From Apostichopus japonicus (Eukaryota; Echinodermata; Holothuroidea; Aspidochirotida; Stichopodidae): a stretch of 64,000 nt of DNA. The notes under the pieces are model-generated. The model saw only the letters and a list, made by a program, of their open reading frames with translations, made no database searches and was not told the DNA's origin. The position numbers were made by a program, and so were the translations under genes. The stretch's first letter is position 1. Each line of letters opens with the position of its first letter. Where the stretch lies: positions 5,354,001 to 5,418,000 of the forward strand of contig NC_092571.1 of assembly GCF_037975245.1 (NCBI RefSeq). Reading direction: 5' to 3'. This document shows, piece after piece, positions 11,045 through 25,979 of the stretch.

Positions 11045-12720
11045 GCGGTACCGATCAATCGAATGTTCGTTACCGATCAATCGAATGTGCGGTATTGATC
11101 AATCGAATGTTCGGTACCGATCAATCGAATGTTCGGTACCGATCAATCGATTGTGCGGTACCGATCAATCGAATGTTCGGTACCGATCAATCGAATGTTC
11201 GGTACCGATCAATCGAATGTTCGGTACCGATCAATAGAATGTTCGGTACCGATCAATCGAATGTTCGGTACCGATCAATCGAATGTGCGGTACCGATCAA
11301 TCATATATGCGGTACACATCAATCGAATGTTCGGTACCGATCAATCCAATGTGCGGTACCGATTAATCGAATGTGCGGTACCGATCAATCGAATGTGCGG
11401 TACCGATCAATCGAATGTTCGATACCGATCAATCGAATGTGCGGTACCGGACAATCGAAAATGCGGTACAAAACAATCGAATGTGCGGTACCGATGAATC
11501 AAATGTGCGGTACCGAACAATCGAATGTGCGGTACCGATTAATCGAATGTGCGGTACCGATCAATCGAATGTGCGGTACCGATCAATCGAATGTTCGATA
11601 CCGATCAATCGAATGTGCGGTACCGAACAATCGAATGTGCGGTACCGAACAATCGAATATGCGGTACCGATCAATCGAATGTGCGGTACCGATCAATCGA
11701 ATGTTCGGTACCGATCAATCGCATGTGCGGTACCGATCAATCGAATGTGCGGTATTGATCAATCGAATGTTCGGTACCGATCAATCGAATGTGCGGTACC
11801 GATCAATCGAATGTTCGTTACCGATCAATCGAATGTGCGGTACCGATCAATCGAATGTTCGTTACCGATCAATCGAATGTGCGGTACCGATCAATCGAAT
11901 GTTCGTTACCGATCAATCGAATGTGCGGTATTGATCAATCGAATGTTCGGTACCGATCAATCGAATGTTCGGTACCGATCAATCGATTGTGCGGTACCGA
12001 TCAATCGAATGTTCGGTACCGATCAATCGAATGTTCGGTACCGATCAATCGAATGTTCGGTACCGATCAATAGAATGTTCGGTACCGATCAATCGAATGT
12101 TCGGTACCGATCAATCGAATGTGCGGTACCGATCAATCATATATGCGGTACACATCAATCGAATGTTCGGTACCGATCAATCCAATGTGCGGTACCGATT
12201 AATCGAATGTGCGGTACCGATCAATCGAATGTGCGGTACCGATCAATCGAATGTTCGATACCGATCAATCGAATGTGCGGTACCGGACAATCGAAAATGC
12301 GGTACAAAACAATCGAATGTGCGGTACCGATGAATCAAATGTGCGGTACCGAACAATCGAATGTGCGGTACCGATTAATCGAATGTGCGGTACCGATCAA
12401 TCGAATGTGCGGTACCGATCAATCGAATGTTCGATACCGATCAATCGAATGTGCGGTACCGAACAATCGAATGTGCGGTACCGAACAATCGAATATGCGG
12501 TACCGATCAATCGAATGTGCGGTACCGATCAATCGAATGTTCGGTACCGATCAATCGCATGTGCGGTACCGATCAATCGAATGTGCGGTATTGATCAATC
12601 GAATGTTCGGTACCGATCAATCGAATGTGCGGTACCGATCAATCGAATGTTCGTTACCGATCAATCGAATGTGCGGTACCGATCAATCGAATGTTCGTTA
12701 CCGATCAATCGAATGTGCGG
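11045..12720. repeat. 836-bp direct tandem duplication
   Basis: Positions about 11,045-11,884 and 11,881-12,720 match at a constant offset of 836 bp (38 units). Each copy carries one CGATTG unit, one TATATG dimer, one GGACAATCGAAAATG plus ACAAAAC pair, GATGAATCAAATG and a CGCATG unit in the same order. I noticed no differences inside the copies. The second copy diverges at about 12,721, where it has TATTG and the first copy continues with another GTTCGTTACC repeat. Confidence 0.85.
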
Positions 12721-15700
12721 TATTGATCAATCGAATGTTCGGTACCGATCAATCGAATGTTCGGTACCGATCAATCGATTGTGCGGTACCGATCAATCGA
12801 ATGTTCGGTACCGATCAATCGAATGTGCGGTACCGATCAATCGAATGTGCGGTAATGATCAATCGAATGTTCGGTACCGATCAATCGAATGTTCGGTACC
12901 GATCAATCGAATGTTCGGTACCGATCAATCGAATGTTCGGTACCGATCAATAGAATGTTTGATACCGATCAATCGAATGTTCGGTACCGATCAATCGAAT
13001 GTGCGGTACCGATCAATCGAATGTGCGGTACCGATCAATCGAATGTTCGATACCGATCAATCGAATGTGCGGTACCGAACAATCGAATGTGCGGTACCGA
13101 ACAATCGAATTTGCGGTACCGATCAATCGAATGTTCGGTACCGATCAATCGAATGTGCGGTACCGATCAACTAATGTGCGGTACCGAACAATCGAATGTT
13201 CGGTACCGTACCGAACAATCGAATATGCGGTACCGATCAATCAAATGTGCGGTACCGATCAATCGAATGTTCGGTACCGATCAATCGCATGTGCGCTACC
13301 GATCAATCGAATGGGCGGTATTGATCAATCGAATGTTCGGTACCGATCAATAGAATGTTCGGTACCGATCAATCGAATGTTCGGTACCGATCAATCGAAT
13401 GTGCGGTACCGATCAATCATATATGCGGTACACATCAATCGAATGTTCGGTACCGATCAATCCAATGTGCGGTACCGATTAATCGAATGTGCGGTACCGA
13501 TCAATCGAATGTTCGATACCGATCAATCGAATGTGCGGTACCGGACAATCGAAAATGCGGTACAAAACAATCGAATGTGCGGTACCGATGAATCAAATGT
13601 GCGGTACCGAACAATCGAATGTGCGGTACCGATTAATCGAATGTGCGGTACCGATCAATCGAATGTGCGGTACCGATCAATCGAATGTTCGATACCGATC
13701 AATCGAATGTGCGGTACCGAACAATCGAATGTGCGGTACCGAACAATCGAATATGCGGTACCGATCAATCGAATGTGCGGTACCGATCAATCGAATGTGC
13801 GGTACCGATCAACTAATGTGCGATACCGAACAATCGAATGTTCGGTACCGTACCGAACAATCGAATATGCGGTACCGATCAATCGAATGTGCGGTACCGA
13901 TCAATCGAATGTTCGGTACCGATCAATCGCATGTGCGGTACCGATCAATCGAATGTGCGGTATTGATCAATCGAATGTTCGGTACCGATCAATCGAATGT
14001 GCGGTACCGATCAATCGAATGTTCGTTACCGATCAATCGAATGTGCGGTACCGATCAATCGAATGTTCGTTACCGATCAATCGAATGTGCGGTATTGATC
14101 AATCGAATGTTCGGTACCGATCAATCGAATGTTCGGTACCGATCAATCGATTGTGCGGTACCGATCAATCGAATGTTCGGTACCGATCAATCGAATGTGC
14201 GGTACCGATCAATCGAATGTGCGGTATTGATCAATCGAATGTTCGGTACCGATCAATCGAATGTTCGGTACCGATCAATCGAATGTTCGGTACCGATCAA
14301 TCGAATGTTCGGTACCGATCAATCGAATGTTTGATACCGATCAATCGAATGTTCGGTACCGATCAATCGAATGTGCGGTACCGATCAATCGAATGTGCGG
14401 TACCGATCAATCGAATGTTCGATACCGATCAATCGAATGTGCGGTACCGAACAATCGAATGTGCGGTACCGAACAATCGAATTTTCGGTACCGATCAATC
14501 GAATGTGCGGTACCGATCAATCGAATGTGCGGTACCGATCAACTAATGTGCGGTAACGAACAATCGAATGTTCGGTACCGTACCGAACAATCGAATATGC
14601 GGTACCGATCAATCAAATGTGCGGTACCGATCAATCGAATGTTCGGTACCGATCAATCGCATGTGCCGTACCGATCAATCGAATGGGCGGTATTGATCAA
14701 TCGAATGTTCGGTACCGATCAATCGAATGTGCGGTACCGATCAATCGAATGTTCGTTACCGATCAATCGAATGTGCGGTACCGATCAATCGAATGTTCGT
14801 TACCGATCAATCGAATGTGCGGTATTGATCAATCGAATGTTCGGTACCGATCAATCGAATGTTCGGTACCGATCAATCGATTGTGCGGTACCGATCAATC
14901 GAATGATCGGTACCGATGAATCGAATGTGCGGTACCGATCAATCGAATGTGCGGTATTGATCAATCGAATGTTCGGTACCGATCAATCGAATGTTCGGTA
15001 CCGATCAATCGAATGTTCGGTACCGATCAATCGAATGTTCAGTACCGATCAATAGAATGTTCGGTACCGATCAATCGAATGTTCGGTACCGATCAATCGA
15101 ATGTGCGGTACCGATCAATCATATATGCGGTACACATCAATCGAATGTTCGGTACCGATCAATCGAATGTGCGGTACCGATGAATCGAATGTGCGGTACC
15201 GATCAATCGAATGTGCGGTACCGATCAATCGAATGTTCGATACCGATCAATCGAATGAGCGGTACCGGACAATCGAATGTGCGGTACCGAACAATCGAAT
15301 ATGCGGTACCGATGAATCGAATGTGCGGTACCGATCAATCGAATGTGCGGAACCGATCAATCGAATGTTCGGTACCGTACCGATGAATCGAATGTGCGGA
15401 ACCGATCAATCGAATGTTCGGTACCGATCAACTAATGTGCGATACCGAACAATCGAATGTTCGTTACCGATCAATCGAATGTTCGATAACGATCAATCGA
15501 ATGTGCGGTGCCGAACAATCGAATGTGCGGTACCGAACAATCGAATATGCGGTACTGAACAATCGAATGTGCGGTACCGATCAATCGAATGTTCGGTACC
15601 GATCAATCGCATGTGCGGTACCGATCAATCGAATGTGCGGTATTGATCAATCGAATGTTCGGTACCGATCAATCGAATGTGCGGTACCGATCAATCGAAT

Positions 15701-16374
15701 GTTCGTTACCGATCAATCGAATGTGCGGTACCGATCAATCGAATGTTCCTTACCGATCAATCGAATGTGCGGTATTGATCAATCGAATGTTCGGTACCGA
15801 TCAATCGAATGTTCGGTACCGATCATTCGATTGTGCGGTACCGATCAATCGAATGTGCGGTATTGATCAATCGAATGTTCGGTACCGATCAATAGAATGT
15901 TCGGTACCGATCAATCGAATGTTCGGTACCGATCAATCGAATGTGCGGTACCGATCAATCATATATGCGGTACACATCAATCGAATGTTCGGTACCGATC
16001 AATCCAATGTGCGGTACCGATTAATCGAATGTGCGGTACCGATCAATCGAATGTGCGGTACCGATCAATCGAATGTTCGATACCGATTAATCGAATGTGC
16101 GGTACCGATCAATCGAATGTGCGGTACCGATCAATCGAATGTTCGATACCGATCAATCGAATGTGCGGTACCGAACAATCGAAAATGCGGTACAAAACAA
16201 TCGAATGTGCGGTACCGATGAATCAAATGTGCGGTACCGAACAATCGAATGTGCGGTACCGATTAATCGAATGTACGGTACCGATCAATCGAATGTGCGG
16301 TTCCGATCAATCGAATGTTCGATGGCGATCAATCGAATGCTCCGTACCGTACCAAACAATCGAATGTTCGGTAC

Positions 16375-17076
16375 CGATCAATCGAATGTGCGGTATTGAT
16401 CAATCGAATGTTCGGTACCGATCAATCGAATGTTCGGTACCGATCAATCGAATGTTCGGTACCGATCAATCGAATGTTCGGTACCGATCAATAGAATGTT
16501 TGATACCGATCAATCGAATGTTCGGTACCGATCAATCGAATGTGCGGTACCGATCAATCGAATGTGCGGTACCGATCAATCGAATGTTCGATACCGATCA
16601 ATCGAATGTGCGGTACCGAACAATCGAATGTGCGGTACCGAACAATCGAATTTGCGGTACCGATCAATCGAATGTGCGGTACCGATCAATCGAATGTGCG
16701 GTACCGATCAACTAATGTGCGGTACCGATCAATCGAATGTGCGGTATTGATCAATCGAATGTTCGGTACCGATCAATCGAATGTTCGGTACCGATCAATC
16801 GAATGTTCGGTACCGATCAATCGAATGTTCGGTACCGATCAATAGAATGTTTGATACCGATCAATCGAATGTTCGGTACCGATCAATCGAATGTGCGGTA
16901 CCGATCAATCGAATGTGCGGTACCGATCAATCGAATGTTCGATACCGATCAATCGAATGTGCGGTACCGAACAATCGAATGTGCGGTACCGAACAATCGA
17001 ATTTGCGGTACCGATCAATCGAATGTGCGGTACCGATCAATCGAATGTGCGGTACCGATCAACTAATGTGCGGTAC
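16375..17076. repeat. 351-bp direct tandem duplication
   Basis: Positions about 16,375-16,725 and 16,726-17,076 match at an offset of 351 bp, which is sixteen units minus one base. The one-base deficit comes from the 21-bp CAACTAATG unit in each copy. Both copies contain AATGTTTGATACC, the double GAACAATC pair and AATTTGCGG in the same order. The related zone at 33.7 kb has only one copy, so the duplication arose in this copy or was lost in the other. Confidence 0.85.
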
Positions 17077-19149
17077 CGAACAATCGAATGTTCGGTACCG
17101 TACCGAACAATCGAATATGCGGTACCGATCAATCGAATGTGCGGTATTGATCAATCGAATGTTCGGTACCGATCAATCGAATGTGCGGTACCGATCAATC
17201 GAATGTTCGTTACCGATCAATCGAATGTGCGGTACCGATCAATCGAATGTTCGGTACCGATCAATCGAATGTTCGGTACCGATGAATCGAATGTGCGGTA
17301 CCGATCAATCGAATGTGCGGTATTGATCAATCGAATGTTCGGTACCGATCAATCGATTGTGCGGTACCGATCAATCGAATAGGCGGTATTGATCAATCGA
17401 ATGTTCGGTACCGATCAATCGAATGTTCGGTACCGATCAATCGAATGTTCGGTACCGATCAATCGAATGTTCGGTACCGATCAATCGAATGTGCGGTACC
17501 GATCAATCGAATGTGCGGTACCGATCAATCGAATGTTCGATACCGATCAATCGAATGTGCGGTACCGAACAATCGAATGTGCGGTACCGAACAATCGAAT
17601 TTGCGGTACCGATCAATCGAATGTGCGGTACCGATCAATCGAATGTGCGGTACCGATCAACTAATGTGCGGTACCGAACAATCGAATGTTCGGTACCGTA
17701 CCGAACAATCGAATATGCGGTACCGATCAATCAAATGTGCGGTACCGATCAATCGAATGTTCGGTACCGATCAATCGCATGTGCGGTACCGATCAATCGA
17801 ATGGGCGGTATTGATCAATCGAATGTTCGGTACCGATCAATCGAATGTGCGGTACCGATCAATCGCATGTGCGGTACCGATCAATCGAATGTGCGGTATT
17901 GATCAATCGAATGTTCGGTACCGATCAATCGAATGTGCGGTACCGATCAATCGAATGTTCGGTACCGATCAATCGAATGTGCGGTATTGATCAATCGAAT
18001 GTTCGGTACCGATCAATCGAATGTTCGGTATCGATCAATCGAATGTTCGGTACCGATCAATCGAATGTTCGGTACCGATCAATAGAATGTTCGGTACCGA
18101 TCAATCGAATGTTCGGTACCGATCAATCGAATGTGCGGTACCGATCAATCATATATGCGGTACACATCAATCGAATGTTCGGTACCGATCAATCGAATGT
18201 GCGGTACCTATTAATCGAATGTGCGGTACCGATCAATCGAATGTGCGGTACCGATCAATCGAATGTTCGATACCGATCAATCGAATGTGCGGTACCGGAC
18301 AATCGAAAATGCGGTACCGAACAATCGAATATGCGGTACCGATGAATCGAATGTGCGGTACCGATGAATCGAATGTGCGGAACCGATCAATCGAATGTTC
18401 GGTACCGTACCGATGAATCGAATGTGCGGTACCGATGAATCGAATGTGCGGTACCGATCAACTAATGTGCGATACCGAACAATCGAATGTGTGGTACCGT
18501 ACCGATGAATCGAATGTGCGGTACCGATGAATCGAATGTGCGGTACCGATCAATCGAATGTTCGGTACCGATTAATCGCATGTGCGGTACCGATCAATCG
18601 AATGTGCGGTATTGATCAATCGAATGTTCGGTACCGATCAATTGAATGTGCGGTACCGATCAATCGAATGTTCGTTACCGATCAATCGAATGTGCGGTAC
18701 CGATCAATCGAATGTTCGTTACCGATCAATCGAATGTGCGGTATTGATCAATCGAATGTTCGGTACCGATCAATCGAATGTTCGGTACCGATCAATCGAT
18801 TGTGCGGTACCGATCAATCGAATGTTCGGTACCGATGAATCGAATGTGCGGTACCGATCAATCGAATGTGCGGTATTGATTAATCGAATGTTCGGTACCG
18901 ATCAATCGAATGTTCGGTACTGATCAATCGAATGTTCGGTACCGATCAATCGAATGTTCGGTACCGATCAATAGAATGTTCGGTACCGATCAATCGAATG
19001 TTCGGTACCGATCAATAGAATGTTCGGTACCGATCAATCGAATGTTCGGTACCGATCAATCGAATGTTCGGTACCGATCAATCGAATGTTCTGTACCGAT
19101 CAATAGAATGCTTGATACCGATCAATCGAATGTTCGGTACCGATCAATC

Positions 19150-22100
19150 GAATGTGCGGTACCGATCAATCGAATGTGCGGTACCGATCAATCGAATGTT
19201 CGATACCGATCAATCGAATGTGCGGTACCGAACAATCGAATGTGCGGTACCGAACAATCGAATTTGCGGTACCGATCAATCGAATGTGCGGTACCGATCA
19301 ATCGAATGTGCGGTACCGATCAACTAATGTGCGGTACCGAACAATCGAATGTTCGGTACCGTACCGAACAATCGAATATGCGGTACCGATCAATCAAATG
19401 TGCGGTACCGATCAATCGAATGTTCGGTACCGATCAATCGCATGTGCGGTACCGATCAATCGAATGTGCGGTATTGATCAATCGAATGTTCGGTACCGAT
19501 CAATCGAATGTGCGGTACCGATCAATCGAATGTTCGTTACCGATCAATCGAATGTGCGGTATTGATCAATCGAATGTTCGGTACCGATGAATCGAATGTG
19601 CGGTACCGATCAATCGAATGTGCGGTATTGATCAATCGAATGTTCGGTACCGATCAATCGAATGTGCGGTACCGATCAATCGAATGTGCGGTATTGATCA
19701 ATCGAATGTTCGTTACCGATCAATCGAATGTTCGGTACCGATCAATCGAATGTTCGGTACCGATCAATCGAATGTTCGGTACCGATCAATAGAATGTTTG
19801 ATACCGATCAATCGAATGTTCGGTACCGATCAATCGAATGTGCGGTACCGATCAATCGAATGTGCGGTACCGATCAATCGAATGTTCGATACCGATCAAT
19901 CGAATGTGCGATACCGATCAATCATATATGCGGTACACATCAATCGAATGTTCGGTACCGATCAATCGAATGTGCGGTACCGATTAATCGAATGTTCGGT
20001 ACCGATCAATCGATTGTGCGGTACCGATCAATCGAATGTTCGGTACCGATGAATCGAATGTGCGGTACCGATCAATCGAATGTGCGGTATTGATCAATCG
20101 AATGTTCGGTACCGATCAATCGAATGTGCGGTACCGATCAATCGAATGTGCGGTATTGATCAATCGAATGTTCGGTACCGATCAATCGAATGTTCGGTAC
20201 CGATCAATCGAATGTTCGGTACCGATCAATCAAATGTTCGGTACCGATCAATAGAATGTTTGACACCGATCAATCGAATGTTCGGTACCGATCAATCGAA
20301 TGTGCGGTACCGATCAATCGAATGTGCGGTACCGATCAATCGAATGTTTGATACCGATCAATCGAATGTGCGGTACCGAACAATCGAATGTGCGGTACCG
20401 AACAATCGAATTTGCGGTACCGATCAATCGAATGTGCGGTACCGATCAATCGAATGTGCGGTACCGATCAACTAATGTGCGGTACCGAACAATCGAATGT
20501 TCGGTACCGTACCGAACAATCGAATATGCGGTACCGATCAATCAAATGTGCGGTACCGATCAATCGAATGTTCGGTACCGATCAATCGCATGTGCGGTAC
20601 CGATCAATCGAATGGGCGGTATTGATCAATCGAATGTTCGGTACCGATCAATCGAATGTGCGGTACCGATCAATCGAATGTTCGTTACCGATCAATCGAA
20701 TGTGCGGTATTGATCAATCGAATGTTCGGTACCGATCAATCGAATGTTCGGTACCGATCAATCGATTGTGCGGTACCGATCAATCGAATGTTCGGTACCG
20801 ATGAATCGAATGTGCGGTACCGATCAATGGAATGTGCGGTATTGATCAATCGAATGTTCGGTACCGATCAATCGAATGTTCGGTACCGATCAATCGAATG
20901 TTCGGTACCGATCAATCGAATGTTCAGTACCGATCAATAGAATGTTCGGTACCGATCAATCGAATGTTCGGTACCGATCAATCGAATGTTCGGTACCGAT
21001 CAATCGAATGTGCGGTACCGATCAATCATATATGCGGTACACATCAATCGAATGTTCGGTACCGATCAATCGAATGTGCGGTACCGATTAATCGAATGTG
21101 CGGTACCGATCAATCGAATGTGCGGTACCGATCAATCGAATGTTCGATACCGATCAATCGAATGAGCGGTACCGGACAATCGAATGTGCGGTACCGAACA
21201 ATCGAATATGCGGTACCGATGAATCGAATGTGCGGTACCGATCAATCGAATGTGCGGAACCGATCAATCGAATGTTCGGTACCGTACCGATGAATCGAAT
21301 GTGCGGTACCGATCAATCGAATGTTCGGTACCGATCAACTAATGTGCGATACCGAACAATCGAATGTGCGGTACCGAACAATCGAATGTGCGGTACAGAT
21401 CAATCGAATGTGCGGTACCGATCAATCGAATGTTCGGTACCGTACCGATGAATCGATTGTGCGGTACCGATCAATCGAATGTGCGGTACCGATCAACAAA
21501 TGTGCGATACCGAACAATCGAATGTGCGGTACCGAACAATCGAATGTGCGGTACCGAACAATCGAATATGCGGTACCGATCAATCGAATGTGCGGTACCG
21601 ATCAATCGAATGTGCGATACCGATCAATCATATATGCGGTACACATCAATCGAATGTTCGGTACCGATCAATCGAATGTGCGGTACCGATTAATCGAATG
21701 TGCGGTACCGATCAATCGAATGTTCGGTACCGATCAATCGAATGTTCGATACCGATCAATCGAATGAGCGGTACCGGACAATCGAATGTGCGGTACCGAA
21801 CAATCGAATATGCGGTACCGATGAATCGAATGTGCGGTACCGATCAATCGAATGTGCGGAACCGATCAAACGAATGTTCGGTACCGTACCGATGAATCGA
21901 ATGTGCGGTACCGATCAATCGAATGTTCGGTACCGATCAACTAATGTGCGATACCGAACAATCGAATGTGCGGTACCGAACAATCGAATGTGCGGTACCG
22001 ATCAATCGAATGTGCGGAACCGATCAATCGAATGTTCGGTACCGTACCGATGAATCGAATGTGCGGTACCGATCAATCGAATGTGCGGTACCGATCAACT

Positions 22101-25100
22101 AATGTGCGATACCGAACAATCGAATGTGCGGTACCGAACAATCGAATGTGCGGTACCGAACAATCGAATATGCGGTACCGATCAATCAAATGTGCGGTAC
22201 CGATCAACTAATGTGCGATACCGAACAATCGAATGTTCGGTACCGTACCGAACAATCGAATATGCGGTACCGATCAATCGAATGTTCGGTACCGATCAAT
22301 CGAATGTTCGGTACCGATCAATCGCATGTGCGGTACCGATCAATCGAATGTGCGGTATTGATCAATCGAATGTTCGGTACCGATCAATCGAATGTGCGGT
22401 ACCGATCAATCGAATGTTCGGTACCGATCAATCGAATGTTCGGTACCGAACAATCGATTATGCGGTACCGATCAATCAAATGTGCGGTACCGATCAATCG
22501 AATGTGCGGTACCGATTAATCGAATGTGCGGTACCGATCAATCGAATGTGCGGTATTGATCAATCGAATGTTCGGTACCGATCAATCGAATGTTCGGTAC
22601 CGATCAATCGAATATGCGGTACCGATCAATCGAATGTGCGGTACCGATCAATCGAATGTGCGGTACCGATCAATCGAATGTTCGATACCGATCAATCGAA
22701 TGTGCGGTACCGAACAATCGAATGTGCGGTACCGAACAATCGAATTTGCGGTACCGATCAATCGAATGTGCGGTACCGATCAATCGAATGTGCGGTACCG
22801 ATCAACTAATGTGCGGTACCGAACAATCGAATGTTCGGTACCGTACCGAACAATCGAATATGCGGTACCGATCAATCAAATGTGCGGTACCGATCAATCG
22901 AATGTTCGGTACCGATCAATCGCATGTGCGGTACCGATCAATCGAATGTGCGGTATTGATCAATCGAATGTTCGGTACCGATCAATCGAATGTGCGGTAC
23001 CGATCAATCGAATGTTCGTTACCGATCAATCGAATGTGCGGTATTGATCAATCGAATGTTCGGTACCGATGAATCGAATGTGCGGTACCGATCAATCGAA
23101 TGTGCGGTATTGATCAATCGAATGTTCGGTACCGATCAATCGAATGTGCGGTACCGATCAATCGAATGTGCGGTATTGATCAATCGAATGTTCGTTACCG
23201 ATCAATCGAATGTTCGGTACCGATCAATCGAATGTTCGGTACCGATCAATCGAATGTTCGGTACCGATCAATAGAATGTTTGATACCGATCAATCGAATG
23301 TTCGGTACCGATCAATCGAATGTGCGGTACCGATCAATCGAATGTGCGGTACCGATCAATCGAATGTTCGATACCGATCAATCGAATGTGCGATACCGAT
23401 CAATCATATATGCGGTACACATCAATCGAATGTTCGGTACCGATCAATCGAATGTGCGGTACCGATTAATCGAATGTTCGGTACCGATCAATCGATTGTG
23501 CGGTACCGATCAATCGAATGTTCGGTACCGATGAATCGAATGTGCGGTACCGATCAATCGAATGTGCGGTATTGATCAATCGAATGTTCGGTACCGATCA
23601 ATCGAATGTGCGGTACCGATCAATCGAATGTGCGGTATTGATCAATCGAATGTTCGGTACCGATCAATCGAATGTTCGGTACCGATCAATCGAATGTTCG
23701 GTACCGATCAATCAAATGTTCGGTACCGATCAATAGAATGTTTGACACCGATCAATCGAATGTTCGGTACCGATCAATCGAATGTGCGGTACCGATCAAT
23801 CGAATGTGCGGTACCGATCAATCGAATGTTTGATACCGATCAATCGAATGTGCGGTACCGAACAATCGAATGTGCGGTACCGAACAATCGAATTTGCGGT
23901 ACCGATCAATCGAATGTGCGGTACCGATCAATCGAATGTGCGGTACCGATCAACTAATGTGCGGTACCGAACAATCGAATGTTCGGTACCGTACCGAACA
24001 ATCGAATATGCGGTACCGATCAATCAAATGTGCGGTACCGATCAATCGAATGTTCGGTACCGATCAATCGCATGTGCGGTACCGATCAATCGAATGGGCG
24101 GTATTGATCAATCGAATGTTCGGTACCGATCAATCGAATGTGCGGTACCGATCAATCGAATGTTCGTTACCGATCAATCGAATGTGCGGTATTGATCAAT
24201 CGAATGTTCGGTACCGATCAATCGAATGTTCGGTACCGATCAATCGATTGTGCGGTACCGATCAATCGAATGTTCGGTACCGATGAATCGAATGTGCGGT
24301 ACCGATCAATGGAATGTGCGGTATTGATCAATCGAATGTTCGGTACCGATCAATCGAATGTTCGGTACCGATCAATCGAATGTTCGGTACCGATCAATCG
24401 AATGTTCAGTACCGATCAATAGAATGTTCGGTACCGATCAATCGAATGTTCGGTACCGATCAATCGAATGTTCGGTACCGATCAATCGAATGTGCGGTAC
24501 CGATCAATCATATATGCGGTACACATCAATCGAATGTTCGGTACCGATCAATCGAATGTGCGGTACCGATTAATCGAATGTGCGGTACCGATCAATCGAA
24601 TGTGCGGTACCGATCAATCGAATGTTCGATACCGATCAATCGAATGAGCGGTACCGGACAATCGAATGTGCGGTACCGAACAATCGAATATGCGGTACCG
24701 ATGAATCGAATGTGCGGTACCGATCAATCGAATGTGCGGAACCGATCAATCGAATGTTCGGTACCGTACCGATGAATCGAATGTGCGGTACCGATCAATC
24801 GAATGTTCGGTACCGATCAACTAATGTGCGATACCGAACAATCGAATGTGCGGTACCGAACAATCGAATGTGCGGTACAGATCAATCGAATGTGCGGTAC
24901 CGATCAATCGAATGTTCGGTACCGTACCGATGAATCGATTGTGCGGTACCGATCAATCGAATGTGCGGTACCGATCAACAAATGTGCGATACCGAACAAT
25001 CGAATGTGCGGTACCGAACAATCGAATGTGCGGTACCGAACAATCGAATATGCGGTACCGATCAATCGAATGTGCGGTACCGATCAATCGAATGTGCGAT

Positions 25101-25979
25101 ACCGATCAATCATATATGCGGTACACATCAATCGAATGTTCGGTACCGATCAATCGAATGTGCGGTACCGATTAATCGAATGTGCGGTACCGATCAATCG
25201 AATGTTCGGTACCGATCAATCGAATGTTCGATACCGATCAATCGAATGAGCGGTACCGGACAATCGAATGTGCGGTACCGAACAATCGAATATGCGGTAC
25301 CGATGAATCGAATGTGCGGTACCGATCAATCGAATGTGCGGAACCGATCAAACGAATGTTCGGTACCGTACCGATGAATCGAATGTGCGGTACCGATCAA
25401 TCGAATGTTCGGTACCGATCAACTAATGTGCGATACCGAACAATCGAATGTGCGGTACCGAACAATCGAATGTGCGGTACCGATCAATCGAATGTGCGGA
25501 ACCGATCAATCGAATGTTCGGTACCGTACCGATGAATCGAATGTGCGGTACCGATCAATCGAATGTGCGGTACCGATCAACTAATGTGCGATACCGAACA
25601 ATCGAATGTGCGGTACCGAACAATCGAATGTGCGGTACCGAACAATCGAATATGCGGTACCGATCAATCAAATGTGCGGTACCGATCAACTAATGTGCGA
25701 TACCGAACAATCGAATGTTCGGTACCGTACCGAACAATCGAATATGCGGTACCGATCAATCGAATGTTCGGTACCGATCAATCGAATGTTCGGTACCGAT
25801 CAATCGCATGTGCGGTACCGATCAATCGAATGTGCGGTATTGATCAATCGAATGTTCGGTACCGATCAATCGAATGTGCGGTACCGATCAATCGAATGTT
25901 CGGTACCGATCAATCGAATGTTCGGTACCGAACAATCGATTATGCGGTACCGATCAATCAAATGTGCGGTACCGATCAA
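19150..25979. repeat. 3,482-bp higher-order duplication
   Basis: Positions about 19,150-22,497 match about 22,632-25,979 at a constant offset of 3,482 bp. Rare private variants are shared: GATCAATGGAATG near 20,826 and 24,308, CGGTACAGATC near 21,393 and 24,875, GATCAAACGAATG near 21,865 and 25,347, and GATCAACAAATG near 21,493 and 24,975. I noticed no difference within the aligned part. A third, diverged copy of the core lies at about 36.5-38.8 kb, with two-unit indels. Either the duplication is very recent or it is an assembly echo. Confidence 0.85.

Larger units (their letters stand above)
1..16154. repeat. Subfamily A segment of the satellite
   Basis: This zone is defined by a linked marker pair, a unit ending GAAAATG followed by one starting CGGTACAAAAC. 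It is seen near 2,121, 5,423, 6,794, 7,966, 9,731, 11,455, 12,291 and 13,550, and last near 16,181 at the start of the next zone; a partial form with only ACAAAAC lies near 9,897. Outside this zone the pair reappears only near 33,488. The B-type markers (GTGCTGTACC, CCGAGCAATC, CCGTTCAATC) were not seen here. Blocks of 1-3 kb recur with offsets of about 2.3 and 3.3 kb; for example, about 850-2,480 matches about 4,150-5,780 at offset 3,299. Differences between copies include whole 44-bp (two-unit) insertions or deletions. Confidence 0.8.
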
